A stretch of DNA of 64,000 bases from Molanna angustata (lineage: Eukaryota; Arthropoda; Insecta; Trichoptera; Molannidae), in the NCBI GenBank assembly GCA_963576475.1, contig OY754989.1:25186031-25250030 (forward strand), read 5' to 3'. This document shows positions 42,911 through 54,321 of this stretch, in pieces. Every line of letters starts with the position of its first letter. The stretch's first letter is position 1. Under the pieces are notes generated by a model that was not told the DNA's origin, searched no databases, and saw nothing but the letters and a program-made list of their open reading frames with translations. The position numbers and the translations under genes are program-made.

Positions 42911-43690
42911 CACTATAAAATATTTTTTGCGTGATAGGGTGACATCCCCACCAGACTCGTGAAATCGCTCTCATCATATTTAGTCCCATTTGTGCTTTAG
43001 AATATAAATAATAATAATAATGAGATTTTATTTTAGTTCGTGAGCAGGGGGGTTCAATGCAACACAAACCATATAATATATACAACATTTAAAAAAATGG
43101 TACATACATATAAAAAGAATAACGGATAGAAAAGTAAGCATAAACAGCAAACAAAAAGATATACCTACATATATGTATAACCGTAATAATACAAATTATT
43201 CATTTAAATAAACAGAACAACAGAAAAAATAAAAATAAATACCTAATGATAATAATAACATTATCAATATACATAAAAACAAATATAAAATATATAACCG
43301 TATAAAAAAAAACATCTATTGAAATCACTTCAGTCACTGCAAAATTGATGCCCATCTTCTGTGAATTGGAGAATCAAACCACATACCAGCCTCTCGAACA
43401 ATGGAATTGCTAGATCTCCATATCCTCATTCTTGCAGCAGCTATCTTGCGTCTTTGGAGAGCGGCAAAGTCATGGGCCCCGCGCTCTGCAAACATTTGAG
43501 ATGCACTGCTGAATCTGGGTAACCCGAGCATTATCCGAAAGGCATTATTATATTGTAATCTCATAGAATTATATGACTGACATGTGTGTCTACACCACAG
43601 CTCACTTGTATACAGATTAGTACAATATGTAATAAATATATATTTCTTTACATTTTCACTGCATCTAGTGAACTTCCTGGCAAGCATTAG
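42911..43690 (-). mobile_element. LINE-B fragment and I-like thumb (copy 2)
   Basis: Frame 43334-43687 is the uninterrupted version of LINE-B (LARKFTRCSENVKKYIFITY, CTNLYTSELWCRHT, LQYNNAFRIMLGLPRF, SPIHRRWASILQ). The LINE-B 3' end is the AAT-run near 43008. The first 100 bases are I-like LINE thumb (KAQMGLNMMRAISRVWWGC) continuing from before PLE-3. Confidence 0.8.
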
Positions 43691-44443
43691 ACCTTACACT
43701 AATAGCCCTCCTCTGTAATCTCTGTAAATAATCTGTGTATTCGTTCCATGATAGTGTTGAATCAAATATTACTCTTAACAGTTTGACGGTGGTTGCTATT
43801 GGGATTTCTTGGTTTTGTACAAAGATTTTCAATTGAGGTACCTATATAATATATTTTTTTGGTGAATATTATAGCTTTACATTTTTCGATTGACAGTTCT
43901 AATCCATGCCAAGTTAACCACAAATATATGACTTCGAGTGCTGATTTTAATTTACGTTCTATCAATAACAGATCTTTTCCCGTGATGTATATAAAAATGT
44001 CATCTGCAAAACAAAGTATTTTTATGTTAGAGGGTATTTTTAAAAAACATCACTCAAATACAAGTTGAATAACAATGGGCTAAGAGCAGAACCCTGGGGA
44101 AGTCCTTTAAATACTGTTCGATTAATTGAATAGTTTTGGGGTGTGTCGAGTGTGATTTCTCTGTTAATCAAGAGGTTCATAACGAACGAAGATAATTTAG
44201 TCGATATTCCAATTTTATGTAGTATTTCTTTGAGTTTAGGTAATAGAACGTGATCATATGCACCTCGTACCTATATCTAGACTAATGCCAACAAGAAATT
44301 CTTTTTTAGTAAAGGCTAGTTGTATTTCTGTTGCAAGTAATGTAATACCTACTTTCTAAGGTGGAATGTTTTTTCCTAAATCCAAACTGGAACTCGGAAA
44401 GTGTTTTGTTATTTACCACATACCAATCCAGTCGATTTTTTAT
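43691..44443 (-). pseudogene. I-like LINE reverse transcriptase (copy 2)
   Basis: Same RT as 27690-28340. It keeps LSEFQFGFRKKHSTLESR upstream of motif A, which copy 1 has lost. Motif A ISLD lies next to a small insertion (GTACCTATATC), motif B is present in a shifted frame, and ADDIFIYITG is motif C. There are several frameshifts. LINE-E inserted at its upstream edge. Confidence 0.82.
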
Positions 44444-45213
44444 TTATTTATTTATATAATTTATGTATATGTGTACAAAGGCAGGTTTATTGCCATAAGG
44501 CAATTTCTTTCAACCAACCCGAGCAACGTGAAGTCTCTAAGTTAAATTGGTACAGTACTAATTTATTGAGAAACAAATTGATAAAAAATAACATAAAAGA
44601 TTACGAAATATAAAAAAAAATACAAAGAGAATAAAAATTAAAAGAGAGTTTAAAAAAAAGAATAATAAAAATAACACCTCACATAGCAATGAGGAAAAGG
44701 AGGTAACGGAAGGATATAGAGGGAATTCAGGAACTATTTGACAAATAAAGTTTTTTTAGTTTACCTTTAAATATTTGATTGGATTGAGATGTGGAATGGC
44801 CAAAGTGATGATTACTTCATCACTTTGGCCATTCCACAGTCTAGCTGATTGTACTTGAAAAGAGGAGCTGAAAACTTCTGTATTGTGAATGGGCGATAGC
44901 TAGTGTAGTACGTTCAGCAGATCGAAGGGATAGGCCGTGACTTGACAAGAAAACGACGTTATTTTTTAAATATTGTGGTGAATAGGGATCATAAATAGTC
45001 TTATAAAGTAATGACAGTATGTGAATGTTACGACGATCTCGTATCTTTGGCCAACGATGATTAAGATTGTAAATGAACCGTATACAGACATTCTGTAATC
45101 GTTCCAGTTTATTTAATAATTCTTCATTCGCATCCAGATAACACACATCACCGTAATCAAGCAATGGAAGAAGTAAGGATTGAGCTAGTGTAATTTTACA
45201 ATGTATTGGAAGC
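44444..45213 (-). mobile_element. LINE-E 3' end with TSD, copy 2 only
   Basis: The coding part 44841-45215 reads HCKITLAQSLLLPLLDYGDV, LERLQNVCIRFIYNLNHRWP, RDRRNIHILSLLYKTIYDP and RSAERTTLAIAHSQYRSF, then in a shifted frame SARLWN, a CR1/jockey C-terminus. The 3' UTR contains the ATTGCCATAAGGCAATTTCT block and a (TTTA)n tail at the left border. ATTTTTAT/ATTTTAT flanks it. Copy 1 has the empty site (CGATTTTTTATCATTCGTTC at 28332-28351). Confidence 0.85.
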
Positions 45214-45379
45214 ATTTTATCATTCGTTCAACTGTTTTTAGGGGTGTGGTGGATAGTGCAATGGGGCGATAGGATGAACCTCATGTTGGGTCCTTGAAAT
45301 TAAATAGAATTAATTTCAATTATTCTTTTTAATGAATTATGGTCGAATTTTGACCACTTGGCGATCACTATAATAAATA

Positions 45380-46375
45380 CATTAATTTACTATGCAAAAA
45401 AAAATGCACATAATGTGGCGGACTTATTGCCCGTAGGTATTTTCTACCAGTCAACCACACCAGTAAATACAATAGTACAAGCAAGTACAAAAATATATAT
45501 AACAAAAATAAAAACTAATAGGTATACATGACAATGAGAAAGAAAAAGTACATAAAAAATGGAAAATTTTACGGTGCTACTATTTTTACGACCGGAATTG
45601 GCGGGAAAAGCGTTTTCCCGCCAAAAAGTGTCTATTTACACGACAAATTTTCTGACGCCGTCTATGTTTTTAGGTCATTTACAACCATAGAAAGCGCAGA
45701 TAAATCAAAATACAAAAATATTTACCTTTGTCATTTTTTCAATGGTCATAAAAATGCATCATGGAAACCAACTTGAAGAAAAAATAAATAATATTGGCAT
45801 CTTATTACATTTACTTAATTTTATAAATCATTTTTTCATCGAGATCTACAATTATAACAAAGTATAAACAAAGGTAAATATTTTTATAACTTGATTTATC
45901 TGCGCTTTCTATGGGTATGGAAAGAATGATAAGAATTTATCTACGGTTGAGTCGTAAAAATATCCCTAGCCAAAATTTTATGTTAAAAACATAAATTATT
46001 ATAATAATGATAATGTCCAAAAATAGGAATAGGATGGGTTGGGATGGGATAAAGGATGGTGGAATTATTGGTATGAGGATAAGAATTGTGATTTGAGAAG
46101 CTTCTTGAAGTACATTAAGCTAGGAGCTTCTCTTATACCATTGTGTAATTGGTTCCACAGCCGGGCTGCGTGTATTGTGAACAAGTAAGTGTAGGAGAAT
46201 GTGCGGTGTATTGGTTTTGAGAATGTACTTTGGTTTTGAGACCGTAAATTTAGGTCATGAGATGAAAGATGGGCAAATTTCTCCTTGAGGTATTCACATA
46301 GGTGTGAGAGGATTCATAAGTGCCTGATAAAGTAAGGAAATAACATGGGAATTTCTTCCTTCTCGGATTTTGAGC
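45380..46375 (-). mobile_element. LINE-C 3' end (copy 2), interrupted by MITE
   Basis: This is the counterpart of 28480-29095, with the same GGCGGACTTATTGCCCGTAG block. The coding tail (46080-46370) is broken by substitutions and indels. The MITE at 45572-45971 splits it. Confidence 0.75.
45572..45971. mobile_element. 400-bp foldback MITE with 9-bp TSD
   Basis: AAAATTTTA occurs at 45563-45571 and 45972-45980, and copy 1 has one uninterrupted copy (near 28696). TIRs are GGTGCTACTATTTTTACGAC and, inverted, GTCGTAAAAATATCCCTAGC. Inner inverted repeats (AGAAAGCGCAGATAAATCAA with its complement near 45900) and the palindrome GGCGGGAAAAGCGTTTTCCC are present. The short plus-strand frame at 45528 is chance. 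A 9-bp TSD suggests a Mutator-like source. Confidence 0.8.
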
Positions 46376-46564
46376 CACTTCAACTGTTTCCTGCTTTCAG
46401 ACACGTAATTTCAAACTTTTTGAGTCCAAACACATAATATCGTATGCAGACATTTTGCAGTATCTCAAGTTATTATAATACATATTTATTATTATTCTTT
46501 CAACAACGCAGAACGTGTGGATGCAAAAAATAGTTACTGATGGATAAATTATGGATTTTAAATG

Positions 46565-46690
46565 AGTTATTTTATTTTATATAAATTCTAGGGTAACAAA
46601 CAGGCATAAATTTAAGATGCACCCAATAACATGTAGCCACCTGGAGACTTACGATATTAATCATCTCACAGATCCAAACTGAAAACATAA
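46565..46690 (-). mobile_element. SINE-B body (copy 2)
   Basis: Same truncated body as 29860-30000 (TAGCCACCTGGAGACTTACG). It keeps AATTAAAAACTGT like the fuller element at 49090, so copy 1 has a deletion here. Confidence 0.65.
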
Positions 46691-47215
46691 TTAAAAACTG
46701 TCTCACATACGTATGTGCATCACCTCATAAAAGGATCGTCTCAAGTTAAGTGTAACTTGAAGAAGGGTATTGTTTACAGAATAAAAATTAACACAAGGCG
46801 GTGGTCTGATCTCAAGGAAAGAACGAATGAGGTAAATAAATCGATTCCAAAATTCCAGTACAGACAGATTCACAAATGAAGTTATAATAGTGAAGAAGTT
46901 GATCACTATAGTTTTTGTTGGAGTTTAAGCAGAGATTGTCAAATAATCGAAATTGAGAGAAATATAAAAATAAATCTCCCGTGGACGGCCTTTGGAAAAC
47001 TCGATATTATTTTGTGTGGCTCCATAGCAGATTCACTTATGGCATGGAAACTATGACCATAGCCAAACTGTCTGTAAACAAACTGCGAACAATGAGCTAT
47101 AGGTATACTGGAGTGCTAGTGTCCATACATCAAAACACATAATTTTGTGCCGATCTCGTGTGCGAATATAGCCGCAGCAAGTGGGATACGTGTCTCTTTC
47201 TAAGCATCAATAATT
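46691..47215. other. Remaining duplicated non-coding DNA
   Basis: Partly shared with 30000-30337. The segment 46693-46865 is absent from copy 1. No coding was recognised. Confidence 0.55.
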
Positions 47216-48243
47216 CAAAATAGCGTTTGGCTGCCAGTTGGTGTGTTTTCCTGAGTTTGATGTGATGTTTTAAGTCTGTGTTATTTGTTTTTCTTTCTAC
47301 AAATTAAAAGAAATAAAGACGATGGTTAAATGCTGCAGCTCCTTTGGATACCAAAACATTTAGTATCCTAACAGCGGAATAAATTTTCATGGGTAAAAAA
47401 AACTTTACAATGGCGTCCTCAAAGATTGCTACTGTAATATCAACAATATTTCAACTATTTGTATTAAAATATGATCTACGTTTTAATGTTTGTTAAAATA
47501 CTTACAGTAATTTAAAATTTAACTAAGATTGTGTCATGAATTTATGTTTCGTAAATCTCAATTATGCCATTATTGCTTCCAAATTCCCTTTACAAAGGCC
47601 TGATGATCCACATCCATTGTCAGAGTGATTAAATTATTTTTTGTATTAATAACAACATTTGGCATTAATTAATATAGTCTTTTGCTTTCATTATTTCTTG
47701 TATTTACAATTTGTGAATTCATTTCATAATATATGTATACCTACTCTTTTTTACATTTCTATTTTTACTGATAATTAATTATTACTTGCATTTATAACTT
47801 GTGTTTATTTGTCATAATTATTAATAGGCTCTGATTTACGTTTCAATTTTTCTGATAATTATTTATTGTATTTTTTTACTTGTCCTACGTTATTTGTCAC
47901 AATTAATAATATGCTCTTTTTTACGTTTCAATTTTAATGGCCATTGTTTTTTTTAATTAAAACTTGTGCTATTATTAATTTGTTAAAACTTGTCATTAAT
48001 AATATGCTTTTATTTTACTTTTTAATTTTTACTCTGAATAATTTGATGTATTTTATAACTATGCTTTTATTTTTCTTAATCATTATGCTCAAGTTTGCAT
48101 CTAAAATATTATATTTTTTAATATCTAATTGTATTTATTCTCTTTAAATTGCGATTTCTGTCGACATATATTTTTAATTGTGTACTTTTATGAATTATTA
48201 AGACATATTTATTAAATAAATTAAATATATATGTATTTATATA
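47216..48243. other. AT-rich DNA with degenerate tandem units
   Basis: At 47690-48080 units of about 100 bp recur three or four times (ACGTTTCAATTTTTCTGATA, TTGTCACAATTAATAATATG type). A short frame at 47322 (MVKCCSSFGYQNI, then stop) is faintly like the start of a THAP domain but cannot be supported further. Confidence 0.5.
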
Positions 48244-48274
48244 TTAGGTCCTTACATATGAAATTGGCGTTTTG
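48244..48274 (+). mobile_element. Mariner terminal inverted repeat (lone left end)
   Basis: TTAGGTCCTTACATATGAAA followed by TTGGCGTTTTG, preceded by TA. The inverted partner of this type ends at 59548. No transposase follows within 1 kb, so this is either a decayed second mariner or the far end of a disrupted one. Confidence 0.7.
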
Positions 48275-48419
48275 TATGGGAGGAACATGTACCATTGCTA
48301 TCTATGCACTGTTGCCATCTCATAGGTAGTTCATCGATCCCTTTACTAAACGAGTGGGTTGTGGCCAACGCTAAACTCCTCACTAACAAGTCACTATAGA
48401 GTATTCAAAGTTTCTATAG

Positions 48420-48920
48420 AAAGTTTTCGGCAATTTTATGAAATTAGTGAGTTTAATTCTTTTATTATTTAAATATATTATTATGAAAAATTGATATTTA
48501 TTAATGACATTTTATTTAAGTGATGTGCCCTTTTAGCAATTTGAAAATAAAAATAACAAATTACGAGTTTCCTGAGCATGGGAGTCACTTTGAAATATTT
48601 GACAGTTAAAAAAAATGAGAACCACTATTCAGATATCCTTCAAAATCTAATGAGGTCTATGCGAGTTTTTGATATACAAATTTGCAAAATTTGAAAATAA
48701 TCGAATGAGCACTTTAGTCTATAATCGATAATCTAGAATAAACACGCCGTACGTAGCATATTATAGTACACAGCACACACACACAGATACATTGTGATGA
48801 AACTTTCAGAATGCAATCCCAGCATGATACTAGTTGATAATCTGCAATAAAAAATTACTTTAAAAATTGCGAATTCATAAATCCCCTTGGGGTAGTGAGG
48901 AGTAAAAACAATGTTAAGTT
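48420..48920 (+). repeat. 500-bp module shared with 57895-58430
   Basis: Both copies share AAGTTTCCTGAGC, CACTTTGAAATATTTGACAG, TTAGTCTATAATCGATAA, CACGCCGTAC, CAGATACATTGTGATGAAAC and GTGAGGAGTAAAAA in the same order and orientation. There is no coding. One copy lies inside the region bounded by mariner-type ends and the other directly abuts the mariner transposase. Confidence 0.75.
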
Positions 48921-49089
48921 CAACCCCTTCTTCATAAGGATTCATATTTTTTTCGTGCAACTCTCCAATAATATCTAAAAATTTAAGTCCTGGCAGCACC
49001 GTCCACCGTGGTTGACATTTGTCATTTGACAGATATTATACGCGTTCGTTCTGTCATTTGATAAAACATTTAAATAATTAATCAGCATA

Positions 49090-49345
49090 ATATTATATTA
49101 TAACTTTTTATTTTATGTAGCTTCACGGACAACTAACAGGTACAATGTCAAATAATTATTTAACATGCACCAATAACAAGCTGCCACATTCTGGAGACTT
49201 ACGATCTGCTTATGGTATTAATCATCTCACAGAGCCAGACTTAAAACACAATTAAAAACTGTATCTCCACCGGGAATCGAATCTGGGACCCTTGGATCAG
49301 TAGTCAGATACCTAACCAACTGAGCCACGAAGGCCGAAGATAGAA
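49090..49345 (-). mobile_element. SINE-B with complete tRNA-like head
   Basis: On the minus strand the head reads GTGGCTCAGTTGGTTAGGTA (A box) and AGATTCGATTCCCGGTG (B box, 49268-49284 region). It is followed by the body that also occurs truncated at 29860 and 46565 and by a T-rich end at 49090. It is a tRNA-derived SINE, distinct from SINE-A. Confidence 0.8.
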
Positions 49346-50743
49346 ATGATGCGACTATTTTAATTTTATGTTTCCCCCAGAGACAATCCAACTAGCAAAC
49401 AAGTCGTATAAATAAGAGTTATACCTATGACTTTTAGTCGTATAGGAGTTTTATAGTGGTTATTAACTAACTCTGTTAGTCGTATAGACGTTGTACATCT
49501 GACGGTTAAGTCGTCTAACTAAATAGTCTAATTGCAACGTCCAATAAACGTTTTTGCAACGTAATTATACAAGGATCACATAATGGTCTTAATCGAAACG
49601 TTAACTTAACAAATCTGTAAGTCGTAAAAACATTTCAGTTGTATAAAGATTTTTAAAAAGACAATATCGTCATAAAAAGGGTATTATTATAACATCTAAA
49701 CAACTTATTGGCCTATAAACGTTTTAGAAAAAACTTTAATAGACGATTGTATAGTGGTATTATGGATGACTTCAATACGACATAAAATTATTAGTGTGAC
49801 GTTTATATACATATTATTCAACAGTTGGTTTTATAAATGAAAAACAAAAACTTTTATAAAACATAATATGTAGTTGTCGATGAACCTGTTATATTCCTTT
49901 TATATGACAATATGTTTTATAGATGTTAAGTACAGACTTTTATAAAACAAAATTAAACATTTTGTTTTACATTTGGGAGAAATTAAGAGAACATAAAACG
50001 CTGAATCTAGTAATTGAATATAATATGATTTATTAAAACACCCTAATACATGATGAAGTTACATGTTAGTTAAGATAAATATCACGTGCGTTAAAAAAGT
50101 TTTATACGTGAATTAAATCAACGGAAACCTAATGTTTATTGATATTTTTCTGCATTTTGAACAAACTTGACTTGAAAAAACTATCTCCAACATTGATAAA
50201 CTGCAGCGTAATAAATATAATATTAAAATAAAATTATACACTTCGCTGTTTGTGAGTCAATAAAAATGATTACAAACACTATTCTTTTTGGCATCAAATT
50301 AAAAACATATATTTATGTATATTTTTTATAATAATTTGTGTGTTTTTTACTGACTTTATTTCCCATTTTTCTTAAATATTGAAAAACGCAGAAAAACCAA
50401 CTAGATAATTTAATTTTCTATAAAAACATATACACTATCGCAGTGAGCAGCGCATCTTGAACTTTTCTTACGGGGAATCTCAGTAGTTTGATACTTAATC
50501 TCCATACGTACATACCATCAAGCTGTTTACATATTCGAGAGAGGAAAAAGTACCTACTGACCTTCACACAAGTCTTGCCTGACATACATTTTTTATATAA
50601 AAAACAAAATATCCTAAAAATATTCAATAATTTAGATGCTAGGGTTCATAGTTTGGTACGTTTATTTATTTTTATTTATAAAATACATGGATTTTTACGT
50701 ATTCTTTTACTATACACATACTATCAACAGTTGGATGTAATGT
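49346..50743. other. Non-coding stretch with GTCGTATA motifs
   Basis: Repeated AAGTCGTATAAA/TAGTCGTATAGG motifs at 49405-49640 and TTTTATAAAAC motifs to 49950 suggest a decayed DNA element. TTTCCCCCA (49371) and TTTCTCCCA (inverted, 49972) might be its ends. No transposase was found. The rest is featureless. Confidence 0.4.
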
Positions 50744-51380
50744 GTTACATGTAGGGAATGCAATCCCAAACGGGATCCCGAAATACCGAGATCCCGCAGA
50801 CATTTTGCGGGACTAATCTCGGTCGAAAATTTTGCGGGATCCCGCTGGACTGGCGGGATTACAGAGAAGCGTAATTCATACGTGTTACTCTTTGTTGATT
50901 TGTTGAGGAAACGGATTTCAGAGCGGCGAACTAACTTGACAGCGGTTTAATTATATACTTACATGATCCATATAAGTACGAAGAAGACAGTAGTCAATTT
51001 ATTAATGTTGATGACACATTTAGTCTACCTTCAAAAAGTTTAATATGCAAGACAATCAAAACTATAGTCGAAAGGCTAGAGTACACGGACATGGGTAACA
51101 ACGCAGAAGCCACTGCTCCTGCTGACGCTGATGAACCTTAGGATGACGACACTCCTCTCGCAAATCAGGAGACATACGCAGCAGCAGCAGCACCAATGTC
51201 ATTTCAAGACGAACTCAAACTTACTTTGATTATTATGAAGAGTTCGAGATCAACAGCCCAACAACCTAGATCTGGCAATATGAGCAACATTGAGGTTTTG
51301 ATAAAGAAGGAAATGAATTATTTCGAGTCCGGTGGAAAGGCACATACCTTCAATTCACTTACAATGCGCAAATGACTATT

Positions 51381-51474
51381 GTGCCAACCAGCGTGGAATC
51401 TGAACGAGCTTTTTCAGCCACTGGCTACCTTGTGTCCAATATCAGAAGCCGTATATCAGACGACACAATACTTT
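51381..51474 (+). pseudogene. hAT transposase C-terminal (dimerisation) remnant
   Basis: The reading VPTSVESERAFSATGYLVSN then IRSRISDDTIL and a stop matches the hATC domain pattern (P-T-S-x-x-S-E-R-x-F-S-x-x-G, then R-x-R-L-S). The frame is broken after DDTIL. The remainder of the transposase was not found, except perhaps acidic residues near 51110-51180. Confidence 0.85.
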
Positions 51475-51731
51475 AACTTTTTTACGAAGCTATTTCCAAA
51501 ATAATGTTTAAACTTATGATGCTTATTGTACAAAAATATTGTTAATCATGTGAACGTTATTATTTAAATTTAATTTGTAATATAAATTTATGTCTCATTT
51601 TATTCTTTGCCAATTTATGACAAACTTTACCGATGTCTAACTAAAGGTAAGTATGTTAATAAACCATTTAAAATGTCCCAAAGAACGTGTTTGATTAGGT
51701 ATAAATTTAAAACTCTAAAAACAAGGTTGGT

Positions 51732-51798
51732 AGATCGAGGTATTAATTAGGTCTTTATTATACGATTGATAATAAAGACCTAATTAATACCTCGATCT
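51732..51798. repeat. Perfect 30-bp hairpin within hAT relic
   Basis: 51732-51761 is the exact reverse complement of 51769-51798, with a 7-base loop. Such perfection in a decayed element suggests a recent origin. Confidence 0.85.
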
Positions 51799-51934
51799 AA
51801 GTCCACCCTCGAAGATATCTAAGTCCACCCTGCTGGATCCCGCAAATACCTGGATCCAGCGGTACTAAGATTGTTCAGTCCCGCAAATACCTGGATTGAC
51901 ATCGTCCTACGGGATTGCATTCCCTAGTTACATG

Positions 51935-52437
51935 CTACTAATTATACTATGAATTTCAACCCTGCCAAAACAATCAACAATGGCGCTCGATCGCAGTTGT
52001 TTAAAAAACCTTTACTTGACTAACAGTCGTTCAATGACTTGTACTACAATGGCTGGTTCAATGACTTGTACTATAAATTATTATATTGTACTATTTTTCA
52101 AAAATAATGTTTATCTATTAAATCAGTTTTTTGTTCACAGACTATTTAAAAGCATTCTATAAAAGTTGGATATAATTTCATATTTTATTCTAAATTCAAT
52201 ACTTAAACCATAACTTAAACTTTAGATTTATTGGCAGGTACTTATTATTTGAAAATCAGTAATTTATCATTCTTCAACACTTAGGTGGGCTATTTCAATT
52301 ATTTCTAAATAAATATTTGGTTTGTTAAATATGTTAGTTCAATTAATTCAAAATTTGGTTTATATTTTTTTTGTTTGACCATATAGAATGAACTTAAGAT
52401 GAACGGTTAACAAATAAAAATTTGTACCTATATAATA
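51935..52437. other. Non-coding stretch
   Basis: AT-rich, with no recognisable feature. Confidence 0.5.
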
Positions 52438-54270
52438 CAGTAGTGGCCAAAAAAATGGAAACTATTTTTTACTCGACTAAATTATATAGAAAATCTTCCT
52501 TCTTAGATTTCTAAATGAATATTTCTAAAAAAATATTATTGCCTTGTCTTTATTATAGTGTGGGTTATGCATGAATTATCATTTATACATAAAATATTCA
52601 GATATAATACACATTTTATTAAAATTATTGTACATTGAATAAAATATAAAAAATATTGTGCTCAGCTATGGAAAATTGTTAATGACAATAAAATTTAAAA
52701 TTCACGTGTTTAAGATAAATCACTTTAGTATTTAGTTGGGTAGCCTTTATTTTTTATCACAGCCTTCATTCTTCGAGGCATTGAGTCCACCAACTTCTCC
52801 AAATCTGCATTATTAATGACCTTGAATCATGATTTTATTACAGCTTCAATCAGGGCCCTCTTATTCGATAAGAGATTTTATTTAATTATATTAGTTAAAA
52901 TGTGCCACAAAGCAATAGCAGCAAAGTATAAAGATACAAAGATTTTCAACCTGGCCCACAAGTTTTCTATCTAATTAAGATCTGTGCTGTTACCAGGCCA
53001 CTTAAGTACCATAATATTATTTTCTTCGAACCAGCTTGAGACACTTTTAGCAGTATGACAGGGTGCGTTGTCTTGCTGGAATATGCATGTCTCTCTATTT
53101 TCTCCAAACAGATCCGCTATAAAAGGCTTTAACTTTGGATCCAAGATAGTCTCCTTGTATTTTTTTCATGTAACGTCCCATCAATGATTTGTAGACGACC
53201 CACGCCACTTCTTGACATGCACCCCCATATTATTATGCTGAGAGGGTGCTTCATGGTGACGGTGGTACACACTGGTAACAAGTCTTCTCCAGTTCTCCTC
53301 CTAATATACTTTATTCCATCCGATACAAATATAGAAATTTTTGTTTCATCGCTCCAGATTACATTCTTCCAGTCTTCTTTGGTCCAATTCTTGTGTTCTT
53401 TTGCCCAATTGAGTCTTTTTTCCCTTTGTTTACTATTCAAGTAAGCTTTTTTTCTTGGGCTTCTGGCCCTTAATCCATTATTGACTAGGCGTCGTCGAAT
53501 CGTCCTAGCGCTTACAATTATACCACTCTCAGCAAGGATGTGTTGGATATCACTCGAAGTGGATCTACGGTCTTGAAGAGATAATTTCGTTATCCTTCTG
53601 TCGTCTATCAATAACGTCTTCCGGTTTCTGCCAGATTTTACAGCATTGTGTAAACTTTTGGAGACTTTGAACCTCTCGCAGACCTTTGAACTCCAGACTT
53701 GGACGCTCTGTGTCCCAACTTTTCAGCAATTTGTTTATATGTATATCCCTCTTCTCGTAGGGTAACTGCTCTACTACATTTTGTAGGTGACCAGTAGCCT
53801 CCAAGCATGTTTCAGAAGAAGTTTCAGAATAAAATAATCTCAGAATTTGAAAAACAGTCCAACCACTTACAAATGACACAGTACAGGACGAACGACAGAC
53901 TAATAGCTCTTGCTTAGATAGGATTTCAAATATCCTCAATAATTACTTTCTAATGATCACAGACATCAAAAAAACAAATTTGCAGAAAAAAATGTGAGTA
54001 ATAATGATGATTCATATCATCAAATAGTAAGGTATATGTTCCTTACAACTCATTATGAGACAAATTAGAAAGGATTAACTAATTTTGTAAAAAAAAGTTA
54101 AAACAATTAAAAAAATATTTATTGTTTCTTGCGAAATAAACAAAAGAAAATATTTGTCATTAAAAACAATAAGAATGCAATAAAATTTCAATGAAAAAGT
54201 AAAATGAATCACCTAGTAAGTTGAAAAATGTAGTCAAAATAAAAAGTTTCCATTCTTTTGGCCACTACTG
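52438..54270 (-). mobile_element. Tc1-like transposon, decayed
   Basis: TIRs CAGTAGTGGCCAAAAAAATG and, inverted, CATTCTTTTGGCCACTACTG bound a 1833-bp element. TA precedes the left end. The transposase is on the minus strand with stops and frameshifts. Confidence 0.92.
52740..53940 (-). pseudogene. Tc1-like DD34E transposase remnant
   Basis: The N-terminal helix-turn-helix region reads RRITKLSLQDRRSTSSDIQH, ESGIIVSARTIRRRLVNNGL and WAKEHKNW. The first catalytic Asp lies in NVIWSDETKISIF. IIIWGCMSRSGVGRLQIIDG follows. Further on, in another frame, come CIFQQDNAPCHTA (second Asp) and ENLWARLK (final Glu), with a stop just before this Glu block. Front and back are in different frames and both carry stops. 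Confidence 0.9.
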
Positions 54271-54321
54271 AATATCACGTGTTTGTGTCACCGACACAGT
54301 AACAACATAGTTCTCTATAAA

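Larger units (their letters stand above)
34931..47215 (+). repeat. Segmental duplication, copy 2
   Basis: This matches 22032-30337 in the same order and orientation. It is about 4 kb longer because of private insertions: two MITEs (35136-36829), a poly(A) insertion (39124), a 98-bp hairpin-ended piece (39512), PLE-3 (41409), LINE-E (44444) and a MITE (45572). For most of these, copy 1 shows the empty site. Confidence 0.9.
50752..51926 (+). mobile_element. hAT transposon relic with 8-bp TSD
   Basis: GTTACATG at 50744-50751 and 51927-51934 flanks TIRs TAGGGAATGCAATCCC and GGGATTGCATTCCCTA. Subterminal CGGGATCCCG-type motifs repeat at both ends. A hAT dimerisation-domain remnant lies at 51381. 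The 1175-bp length and missing catalytic core show an internal deletion. Confidence 0.92.

Noticed and set aside
45528..45776. 82-residue open frame
   Set aside because: It crosses the border of a MITE insertion proven by the empty site in copy 1.
47322..47361. THAP-like start MVKCCSSFGYQNI
   Set aside because: Only about 13 residues before a stop. The later His and Pro positions cannot be placed in a single frame.
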